This document shows positions 16,281-23,668 of a DNA stretch of 64,000 nt, one piece after another (position 1 is the first letter of the stretch; each line of letters starts with the position of its first letter). The stretch covers positions 6,138,001 through 6,202,000 of the forward strand of contig NZ_AP021875.1 in NCBI RefSeq assembly GCF_009688965.1. Direction: 5' to 3'. The position numbers and the translations under genes were made by a program. Origin of the DNA: Desulfosarcina widdelii. GTDB lineage: Bacteria; Desulfobacterota; Desulfobacteria; Desulfobacterales; Desulfosarcinaceae. The notes beneath the pieces are model-generated. The model ran no database searches, had not been told where the DNA came from, and saw nothing but the letters and a program-made list of their open reading frames with translations.

Positions 16281-17555
16281 ATGAATGATGAAATCAAGTT
16301 CCGCTACAACCAATTCCTTGAAAACCTCTCCGACAGACTTGACATTCCGCCAAGCAAATACCAGCAGGCTGTTGAGCGCTACCAAGCCGTGGGAAAGTGG
16401 TTAAACGAGGGCGAATACGAGGGTAGCGACGGCCTGCCTTCCATCTATCCTCAGGGATCGTTCCGGTTGGGAACGGTTGTCCGCCCTCTGCGCGACGGCA
16501 AGGAAGCCGACTATGATATCGACCTTGTGTGCCGGCTTGCATTCGCGAAGGGAAATATCATTCCCGAGAAGATCAAACACATGGCTGGCCGACGGCTGAA
16601 GGAAAACGGCCGTTACAAACCCATGCTGGGCAAGGAAGGCAAGCGTTGCTGGACGCTGCATTACGCCGAGGCCGATGGCGTCGGGTTTCATATGGACATT
16701 CTCCCGGCAGCCTATGAAAAGGCAAAATTCATTCAGGCCTTGATCCAATCCGGCATCCCCGAGCATCTCGCGATGGAGGCCATTGCGATTACCCACAAAG
16801 ACCATGGCGAATATGATTGGCTCTCCAGCAATCCCGCCGGATACGCACAATGGTTCGACAGCGTAAAACAGGTGGCTCTTGAACGGATCGCAAAAAGAGA
16901 AAAACAACTCATTCTGGAAAGCACCGATACCTTATACGCCAACGTCGATGCCGTTCCCGACCAATTGGTCCGGACGCCGCTGCAACGGGTAATCCAGATC
17001 CTGAAACGCCACCGGGATGCAAGGTTTGCAGGTCATTCGCTGGAAGACTGCAAACCCATCTCCATGATCATCACCACCCTTGCGGCGCGCTTCTACAATA
17101 ACGAAGTTGACCTCTATTCCACGCTTGAAAATGTCGTACGGCAGTTAAGCGCACATGCCCGATTGCTGAATCCTGGCTATATCCTTGAAATGGCCGAAAG
17201 CGACTTTCGATACATTCAACGGAACGCCGATGGGACCTGGTATATCCCAAACCCTGTCAACCCGGAAGAGAACTTTGCCGACCGCTGGCACGAAGACAAC
17301 AATCGCCGCGCAAAGGCCTTTTTTCAGTGGGTCGCATGGGTGGCGCAAGATCTATTGGATGTTCTGAAGGCATCCAGCATGCCGGAAATCGGCGAATCCA
17401 TGCAAAAAATTTTCGGCGAAAAGATAACGCGGGATGCATCAACCGGGGTGTTCGTGCTGGGTGCGCCAGCGGTGGTCTCTGCCAACCGGCATCAGGAGCG
17501 TCATGTCGAAATCAAGAAACCTCTCAAACCGTATGGCCACCGTTTTGAGAACTGA
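16281..17555 (+). CDS. CBASS CD-NTase (cyclic oligonucleotide synthase)
   Basis: 424 residues. The nucleotidyltransferase fold is intact: GSFRLGTVVRP (GS at 59-60), the first two metal-binding Asp in EADYDIDLVC (D79, D81) and the third in GFHMDILPA (D139). The C-terminal half is the helical OAS/cGAS-type lid region. CD-NTases make cyclic di- or trinucleotides on phage infection, which activate a linked effector. The partner order (E2, then HNH-SAVED) is that of short type II CBASS with CdnG-like enzymes, but the exact clade and product cannot be fixed by eye. The C-terminus ends HRFEN, not Gly. The 3' end overlaps the E2 gene by 53 bases. Confidence 0.88.
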   Translation: MNDEIKFRYNQFLENLSDRLDIPPSKYQQAVERYQAVGKWLNEGEYEGSDGLPSIYPQGSFRLGTVVRPLRDGKEADYDIDLVCRLAFAKGNIIPEKIKHMAGRRLKENGRYKPMLGKEGKRCWTLHYAEADGVGFHMDILPAAYEKAKFIQALIQSGIPEHLAMEAIAITHKDHGEYDWLSSNPAGYAQWFDSVKQVALERIAKREKQLILESTDTLYANVDAVPDQLVRTPLQRVIQILKRHRDARFAGHSLEDCKPISMIITTLAARFYNNEVDLYSTLENVVRQLSAHARLLNPGYILEMAESDFRYIQRNADGTWYIPNPVNPEENFADRWHEDNNRRAKAFFQWVAWVAQDLLDVLKASSMPEIGESMQKIFGEKITRDASTGVFVLGAPAVVSANRHQERHVEIKKPLKPYGHRFEN

Positions 17556-18354
17556 AAAACGGTCAATTGTTCGCAAACACTTTGAAGAACTGCATCAATT
17601 TTATCGTGAACTGGTTCTTGATGAAACTGATACCGGTCTTTGGACGATACGTGGCGAATTAAAACTTTCAGCGTCCTATAATGAGGAATACATCCAGGAC
17701 AGCTTTCACGTAGAGATTCTGATTCCTCCGGATTATCCAGAATCCGTTCCGATTGTCTGGGAAACAGAGGGCCGGATACCAAATGGCTTTCACAAATACC
17801 GCAGTAAAGCGTTGTGCCTGGGACCGCCCTTGCAAGTGAAGATGAAGTTCCGGGAGAACCCGACACTTCTCGGATTTGTTGAAAATTTGCTTATCCACTA
17901 TCTTTTTGGGCGTTGCAGCTACGAAAAGAACGGTGTCGTCCCCTTCGGCGAATATTCCCATGAAAGAGGCATGCTCGATTCGTACAAGGAGGCATTCCAT
18001 TTGCAAACGGACATACAGGCGTTGCAGATGGTAAAACTGATTGCGGAAGGTAAGTACAAGGGGCATTTGACGTGCCCTTGCGGAAGTGGCAAGCGAATTC
18101 GTCACTGTCATGGCCCACAATTAATCAAAATTTCCCAATTTCAACGACGTTCAGAATTCTATGAAGATTATTTCACATGCATTATGGAATATATCCGTGG
18201 GGGAAATGAGCTTCCCTTGTTTTTCCGAAATAAGAAGCTGGAAAAACGTTTAGCCAAGGAATATCGCTCATATCTATCAGCAATGAACCCATCGACAATG
18301 CAAAACATGGGGGTTAATGACCATGTCGGTGACAAGTATTTCAGGAAGCATTAG
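17503..18354 (+). CDS. E2-like conjugating protein with C-terminal SEC-C zinc motif
   Basis: 283 residues from the ATG at 17503, chosen for the AGGAG at 17493-17497. Residues 20-135 look like a prokaryotic E2 fold: FHVEILIPPDYPESVPIVW (strand plus the E2 P-x-x-Y-P pattern), then FHKYRSKALCLGPP with the probable catalytic Cys105. Residues 190-204 are a SEC-C motif (CPCGSGKRIRHCHG) that binds zinc. In short type II CBASS a lone E2 modifies or primes the CD-NTase without E1. The SEC-C addition is unusual and may supply substrate or nucleic-acid contact (inference). The codons are AT-richer than those of neighbouring core genes. It overlaps both flanking genes. Confidence 0.78.
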   Translation: MSKSRNLSNRMATVLRTEKRSIVRKHFEELHQFYRELVLDETDTGLWTIRGELKLSASYNEEYIQDSFHVEILIPPDYPESVPIVWETEGRIPNGFHKYRSKALCLGPPLQVKMKFRENPTLLGFVENLLIHYLFGRCSYEKNGVVPFGEYSHERGMLDSYKEAFHLQTDIQALQMVKLIAEGKYKGHLTCPCGSGKRIRHCHGPQLIKISQFQRRSEFYEDYFTCIMEYIRGGNELPLFFRNKKLEKRLAKEYRSYLSAMNPSTMQNMGVNDHVGDKYFRKH

Positions 18355-19450
18355 AAATCATTTATGGGGAAAGGCGGGTGGCCGTTGCGAATATGAAGGG
18401 TGCAATAAGCCATTGTGGTTGGACACCTTGACCCAGGCGGAATTCAATACGGCCTACATTGCCCACATCATTGCAGACAAACCGCATGGCCCTCGTGGTG
18501 ACGAGGAGCTATCGGCAGAATTAGCCAATGCGCTATCCAACCTCATGCTGATGTGCGACGAACATCACCGGCTGATCGATATAAAAGATGTCGAGGGCCA
18601 TCCAGTTGATCGTTTAAGAGAGATGAAACGGAAGCATGAAGAACGCATCGAACTTCTGACTTCCATCCAGGAAGATAAAAAGAGTCATATATTGCTGTAT
18701 GGCGCCAATATCGGACAACAATCTGCCCATGTGAGTTGGGATAAAGCCGCCGTGGCAATGGTACCGCAGCACTATCCTGCCGAAGCCCAAGCCTTTGAAA
18801 TCGGCATGGTCAACAGCGCCTTTCGGGACGATGAACCGCGTTACTGGGAAATAGAAAGAGAAAACCTGAGACGGCAATTCAGTGAAAAAGTCCGCAGCCG
18901 CCTGCAAAACGGAAGCATCGATCACCTGTCCATCTTCGCACTGGCTCCCCAGCCGCTGCTGATGGAATTGGGACACCTGCTTTCAGATATCCCGGTAGCC
19001 GATGTTTACCAGTTGCACCGGGAGCCGCCAGACTGGAAATGGCAGACATCTGATGGACCATTTGAATTTGTCGTGAAACAGCCAGAAAATGATGGAAAAC
19101 GTGTGGCTCTGAATCTATCCTTAAGCGCCACAATTGACGACTCGCGGATCAAGGCCGTTCTGGGTGCCAACATCCCCATATGGCGGTTGACTTCATCACC
19201 AGTTGCCCCCAACAACGATATTTTGAAAAGCCGAGAGCAACTGGCCCTGTTTCGGCAAACCTTCAGGTGGTTGATGGATGAAATCAAACGCGTACATGGA
19301 CAAGACGCCGAACTGCATGTTTTTCCGGCCGTACCCGTGGCGATTGCATTGGAAATGGGACGAGTACGAATGCCCAAAGCGGATCTTGCATTGCATGTTT
19401 ATGACCAGCAAAATGGGAGTGGTTTCCGGCTTGCTTTGATTGTCGGATGA
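18317..19450 (+). CDS. cap5: CBASS effector Cap5 (HNH nuclease-SAVED)
   Basis: 377 residues from 18317; an ATG two codons later is possible. The N-terminal HNH domain has CEYEGC (C24, C29), AHIIADKPHGPRG with H50, and LSNLMLMCDEHHRLID (C80, H83, H84), matching the zinc-HNH of Cap5. After a short linker, residues from about 190 to the end form a SAVED domain (EIGMVNSAF..., SIFALAPQPLLMELGHLLSD, HVFPAVPVAIALEMGR, LHVYDQQN). SAVED binds the cyclic nucleotide made by the CD-NTase; oligomerisation then turns on non-specific double-stranded DNA cleavage and kills the infected cell. It overlaps the E2 gene by 38 bases. Confidence 0.9.
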   Translation: MTMSVTSISGSIRNHLWGKAGGRCEYEGCNKPLWLDTLTQAEFNTAYIAHIIADKPHGPRGDEELSAELANALSNLMLMCDEHHRLIDIKDVEGHPVDRLREMKRKHEERIELLTSIQEDKKSHILLYGANIGQQSAHVSWDKAAVAMVPQHYPAEAQAFEIGMVNSAFRDDEPRYWEIERENLRRQFSEKVRSRLQNGSIDHLSIFALAPQPLLMELGHLLSDIPVADVYQLHREPPDWKWQTSDGPFEFVVKQPENDGKRVALNLSLSATIDDSRIKAVLGANIPIWRLTSSPVAPNNDILKSREQLALFRQTFRWLMDEIKRVHGQDAELHVFPAVPVAIALEMGRVRMPKADLALHVYDQQNGSGFRLALIVG

Positions 19451-19986
19451 TTCGTTTGGTCAGGATGAAGTGAACAAAGAGATTTTCGAGCAAGTTGAAA
19501 ATTTTAAAAATATCAGGTGGCTTGAGGGTTTACCTTTCGGAAAAACTCGCACAATTGGTGCGAAAAATCAATTTGTATAAAACTGCAGCCAATGATTCCC
19601 GATTGCCATACAATTATGATATTCGGTCAACCAGCTTGCCTATCGACTAAATTGAGCGTTTCAAGTTTCTACGGATGAGTGGGCCTGCCTATCCCGAATA
19701 GCGAAAAGACATCTTCCTTCCACAAGAAGCAAGCTCGACAATCGCAACTCAGTATCGCCTTGATGACGCATTTGGGGGTAAACTTGCGACAGACTCGCGA
19801 CGCAACTGACGACAGGCCTCAAGGCAAAGGAATCGCGTGGTCATAGGCGACTGTGATGGGGCGGGCAGTACATGATGGTGTTACATGTTCGGGATGGAAG
19901 GGGCGAGACGTGTTCCGCCCCTATGGTCAGCGGTGCTGTAAATTGGCGGAATCCGGCGGCGAAAAAGAAAACTCAGCGTCCGAAAA
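19451..19986. other. gene-free space after the CBASS operon
   Basis: 536 bases without a convincing gene. A GTG at 19470 with AGGA upstream opens a 36-codon frame ending at 19580 (NKEIFEQVENFKNIRWLEGL...); it could be a remnant of a truncated gene or chance. A GGGGCG...CGCCCC palindrome of the GTAGGGGC family sits at 19900-19921. No tRNA, attachment-site duplication or integrase was found at this island edge. Confidence 0.4.
19900..19921. repeat. GTAGGGGC-family palindrome (diverged copy)
   Basis: GGGGCG and CGCCCC arms flank AGACGTGTTC, followed by CTATG. Related copies lie at 26538, 34272 and 53628. Confidence 0.4.
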
Positions 19987-21135
19987 TCACGGTACCTCAG
20001 CCAAAACCTGTATTATTTCTTTCCCGAACGCCTTCACCTGCCAGTTGCGGAGGCCCTCTACCTCACGAAGCTGACCGATGCCGGTAGGCTTTTTAACGGC
20101 AATGGCAGTCATCAGGGCCTTGTTGAACAAAAGGGCGGGGTCCAGTTCCAGCTCGGCGGCCACTCGGTCGCGCCAGGTTTTAATGGCTTTGATGCGGTCC
20201 GGGACCCTGGGCGATACTTTCGGTCGCCGCTTGCGTGGATAGACCGGAAGATTTTTGGTCGGAATCGCCTTGGCCTTTTTAACCACGTCGGCGATGGTTT
20301 TGCCGTAGATGCGGATCTGTTTAGCACTCAGGCAGCCGGCGCGATCCAGCGCCTCGGGCGTATCCGCCATTTCGTTGGCGATGGTCAGCAGCGATTTGTT
20401 GGAAAAGACCTTGAACAGGGGGCGGTCCTTTTTCATGGCCAGTTTCCGGCGGTACTGCAACAGTCCCTCCAGGATCGCCAGGTTGCGCCGCTGCAGGCGG
20501 CCGGCGCCGCGAAAGCGCAAAAACAGCGGCTCCTCTCCGTTTTCCACTGGCCGAACACCGGACAACAGGCGGCACTCCTCTTCGACCCATTCCAGGCGGT
20601 TTTTGGCCTCCAGTTCTTCCATGAGCATACGGGCCAGGGGAATCAGGTGGACGGCGTCGGAAGCGGCGTATTCGATCATCCCGTCTGGCAGCGGACGCTG
20701 TGACCAGTCTTTTTTCTGGTAGCGTTTGTCCATGACCACGCCGAATCGCCGGTTGACCACCGCACCCAGGCTGGTTTCCTGCTCTCCCAGGAACATACTG
20801 GCCAACTGGGTGTCGAACAGATTGTCAATCTCGATGGAAAAATCCCGGTACAGGGAGCGGACATCGTAATCCGATCCGTGCAGCACCTTGCAGACCTTCC
20901 TGTTTTTAAATATGGGCGCCAGCGGCGACAGGTCGTTGACTTCCAGAGGATCGATGACCACATTTTCGCCATTGCCGGCCATCTGCAGCAGACATACCTT
21001 TTCTCTGTAATGGAACATGGAATCCGCTTCCAGATCGACGCCGAGCATCTTTTCCCGGCAAATGCGATGGGCGAATGCTTTCAGATCGGCAGGTGTCTGG
21101 ATCAGTTGGAAGGATGGCGCGTCAACAGGGTTCAT
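19987..21135 (-). CDS. rnd: ribonuclease D
   Basis: 382 residues. DEDDy 3'-5' exonuclease motifs are present: GVDLEADSMFHY (Exo I, D-x-E), VLHGSDYDVRSLYRDF (Exo II) and EYAASDAVHLIPLARML (Exo III with Tyr). Two HRDC-type helical regions follow (NLAILEGLLQYRRKLAMKKDRPLFKVFSNKSLLTIA... and IKTWRDRVAAELELDPALLFNKALMTAIA). It trims tRNA precursor and other RNA 3' ends. Divergent from thrS, with 124 bases between the starts. Confidence 0.93.
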   Translation of the reverse strand: MNPVDAPSFQLIQTPADLKAFAHRICREKMLGVDLEADSMFHYREKVCLLQMAGNGENVVIDPLEVNDLSPLAPIFKNRKVCKVLHGSDYDVRSLYRDFSIEIDNLFDTQLASMFLGEQETSLGAVVNRRFGVVMDKRYQKKDWSQRPLPDGMIEYAASDAVHLIPLARMLMEELEAKNRLEWVEEECRLLSGVRPVENGEEPLFLRFRGAGRLQRRNLAILEGLLQYRRKLAMKKDRPLFKVFSNKSLLTIANEMADTPEALDRAGCLSAKQIRIYGKTIADVVKKAKAIPTKNLPVYPRKRRPKVSPRVPDRIKAIKTWRDRVAAELELDPALLFNKALMTAIAVKKPTGIGQLREVEGLRNWQVKAFGKEIIQVLAEVP

Positions 21136-21259
21136 TTTTTTTTGCTTGACCCGCAGGGGGTTTTTCCTTAAAACTCGTAAGTTGTTTTTTTATCAATAAA
21201 TTGTTGGCTGGCTCTCAGCCGGTTTCACGCATAACCGTTACAGGAAAGCGAATAGAAAT

Positions 21260-23176
21260 ATGATACATATCACACTTCCCGATGGAAGTCGAAAGCCCTT
21301 TGAAGACCAACCCACGGGATTGGCCGTTGCCAAGAGTATCTCGGAAGGACTGGCCCGTGAATGCGTGGCCATGGAAGTTGACGGTCAGCTTGTGGATTTG
21401 AATCGAACCATCGAGAACGATGCAGCGGTGCGTCTGATTACCACCCGTGATCCGGAAGCCCTTGAAATTATGCGCCACAGCGCCGCCCACGTCATGGCCC
21501 AGGCGGTGATGCATGTTTATCCCGACGCCAAGCTCACCATTGGCCCGGTGGTGGAAGACGGCTTTTACTATGATATCGACATGCAGCCGCTCTCCGAAGA
21601 GGCTTTCCCCGAGATCGAGGCCGAGATGAAACGCATCGTCAAGGCCAAGATTCCAGTGGAGCGCCACGAGGTTTCCAAAGCCAACGCCCTGGAATTCTAT
21701 AAGAACGAACCCTATAAAACCGAAATGATCTCCGAGCTGGCTGACGGCACCATTTCGTTTTACAAACAGGGCGATTTCACCGACCTGTGCCGGGGGCCGC
21801 ACGTGCCGCACACCGGCTTTGTGCGAGCCTTCAAGCTGATGCGGGTGTCTGGCGCCTACTGGCGGGCCGACCAGTCCAAGGCCCAGCTTCAACGGATTTA
21901 CGGGACCGCTTTTTTCGACAAGAAGCAGCTCAAGGCTCACCTGGAATTCATCGAGGAGGCCAAGAAGCGCAACCACCGCAAGATCGGCACGGCCATGGAC
22001 CTGTTCAGCTTCCATGACGATGCGCCGGGAATGGCCTTTTTCCACCCCAAAGGGATGGCGGTATGGAACGCGCTGCTGGATTTCTGGCGCGAGGCCCATC
22101 GCGAGGCCGGGTATGTGGAAACCAAGACGCCTATCATTTTAAAACGCGCCTTGTGGGAGAAGAGCGGCCACTGGGAAAACTACCGCGAGAACATGTACAC
22201 CACCGAGGTGGACGACGAGGCATACGCCATCAAGCCGATGAATTGCCCTGGCGGAATGCTTTTGTTCGGCACCCGTCCCCATTCCTATCGCGAGCTGCCC
22301 CTGCGGGTAGCGGAGATCGGTCTGGTGCACCGCCACGAGATGTCCGGCGTGCTCAACGGCCTTTTCCGGGTGCGGTCCTTTCACCAGGACGATGCCCACC
22401 TTTACATGATGGCCGATCAGATCCAGTCGGAAATACTCGATCTTTTAAGGCTCGAGGAGAAAATGTACAGCCAGTTCGGCCTCGACTTCCATCTGGAGCT
22501 GTCCACCCGGCCGGAAAAATCCATCGGTACCGACGAGCAGTGGGAGGTCGCTACCGAAGGATTGCGCGCCGCCCTGGATGCTTATGGTCGAGACTACCTC
22601 ATCAACGAGGGCGACGGCGCTTTTTACGGGCCCAAGATCGACCTGCACATCAAGGACGCTCTGGGCCGCACCTGGCAGTGTGGAACCATTCAACTGGACA
22701 TGAGCCTGCCCGAGCGCTTCGATCTGACCTATGTCGGCAAGGACAACGAGAAGCATCGGCCCATCATGCTGCATCGCACGGTGTTCGGCTCCATCGAACG
22801 GTTTCTGGGGGTTCTCATCGAGCATTTTGCCGGCAAGTTTCCCCTCTGGTTGGCTCCGGTTCAGGCGGTGCTGCTGCCCATCAACGACGATCTGATTCCC
22901 TTTGCCGAAAAGGTGGCAAGTACCATGATTCAGGCGGGGCTGCGGGTCGAGGTGGACGACCGCACCGAAAGCCTCAACCGCAAGGTTCGCGAAGCCCAAC
23001 TGGCCAAGACCCCGCTGATTCTTACCTGCGGGGGCAAGGAGAAGGAGGCCGGCACGGTTTCCGTGCGCACCCTGGACGGAAGTGTGCATTACGGCATCCC
23101 AATGCAGCAGTTCATGCAGCAGGTAACCGCCCACGTGGCCGAAAGGCGGTTGGAGCTGGATCTGTTTGAAAAATAA
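21260..23176 (+). CDS. thrS: threonyl-tRNA synthetase
   Basis: 638 residues, the normal length. It charges tRNA-Thr. An N-terminal TGS domain (ITLPDGSRKPFEDQPTG) is followed by the editing domain with HSAAHVMAQAV, then the class II catalytic core with a zinc-binding Cys in MNCPGGM, motif 2 RVRSFHQDDAHL and motif 3 PIMLHRTVFGSIERFLGVLIEH, and the anticodon-binding C-terminus (APVQAVLLPINDD). Cell-essential. No T-box or other leader was seen in the 124-base upstream space. Confidence 0.97.
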   Translation: MIHITLPDGSRKPFEDQPTGLAVAKSISEGLARECVAMEVDGQLVDLNRTIENDAAVRLITTRDPEALEIMRHSAAHVMAQAVMHVYPDAKLTIGPVVEDGFYYDIDMQPLSEEAFPEIEAEMKRIVKAKIPVERHEVSKANALEFYKNEPYKTEMISELADGTISFYKQGDFTDLCRGPHVPHTGFVRAFKLMRVSGAYWRADQSKAQLQRIYGTAFFDKKQLKAHLEFIEEAKKRNHRKIGTAMDLFSFHDDAPGMAFFHPKGMAVWNALLDFWREAHREAGYVETKTPIILKRALWEKSGHWENYRENMYTTEVDDEAYAIKPMNCPGGMLLFGTRPHSYRELPLRVAEIGLVHRHEMSGVLNGLFRVRSFHQDDAHLYMMADQIQSEILDLLRLEEKMYSQFGLDFHLELSTRPEKSIGTDEQWEVATEGLRAALDAYGRDYLINEGDGAFYGPKIDLHIKDALGRTWQCGTIQLDMSLPERFDLTYVGKDNEKHRPIMLHRTVFGSIERFLGVLIEHFAGKFPLWLAPVQAVLLPINDDLIPFAEKVASTMIQAGLRVEVDDRTESLNRKVREAQLAKTPLILTCGGKEKEAGTVSVRTLDGSVHYGIPMQQFMQQVTAHVAERRLELDLFEK

Positions 23177-23588
23177 ATCCATGCTCGGTCACCACAATAA
23201 ATTCATCCTCTGGCTGCCGGTAATCATCCTCTGCCTGGCGATTTTCCTGCAGTCCTGCTTCCCCTCGCCCGACATGGGCCTTTCCTTTCCATTGAAAGAC
23301 AAGGCGCTGCATCTGATCGCCTACGGTTTGCTGGCTGCGCTGTTCGTCCGGGCCTGCCGCTGGACCTGGCCCGGACGGTTTTCCGGGGTGCAACTGATGC
23401 TCCTGGGAATTGGCTTTGCCACTTTGTACGGGTTGAGCGATGAATTTCATCAGTCCCTGGTGGCGGTGCGCCAGGCCGAACTCATGGATGTCGCGGCCGA
23501 TTTCGTCGGTAGCATCCTGGGATCGGCGGTCTATCTGAAGATGCCGGTACGGCATTCCCGGATTGACAAAACAGGAGACATTTTATAA
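23166..23588 (+). CDS. VanZ-like membrane protein
   Basis: 140 residues from 23166, overlapping the thrS end; the ATG at 23181 (135 residues) is also plausible. Hydrophobic segments at about 14-32, 44-64, 74-92 and 110-128 suggest four membrane spans. The motif GLSDEFHQSLVAVRQAELMDVAADFVGSILG matches VanZ-like proteins (D-E-x-H-Q and D-x-x-A-D-x-x-G). The function is unknown outside teicoplanin-resistance relatives. Confidence 0.8.
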   Translation: MKNKSMLGHHNKFILWLPVIILCLAIFLQSCFPSPDMGLSFPLKDKALHLIAYGLLAALFVRACRWTWPGRFSGVQLMLLGIGFATLYGLSDEFHQSLVAVRQAELMDVAADFVGSILGSAVYLKMPVRHSRIDKTGDIL

Positions 23589-23668
23589 AAAAAACTGTTC
23601 GTGTGCCTTCAATCGAAGCGAATGCCAAACCACGTCAATTGGACCTTCCCCAAAGGAGTGCCTGAGCT

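Noticed and set aside
5553..19450. CRISPR array or type III CRISPR genes near the CARF protein
   Set aside because: No direct-repeat array and no cas gene were seen in the window.
19470..19580. 36-codon frame after cap5 as a real gene
   Set aside because: The GTG start has only moderate support, there is no recognisable family and it lies in a gene-poor space; it is kept only as a note on the intergenic region.
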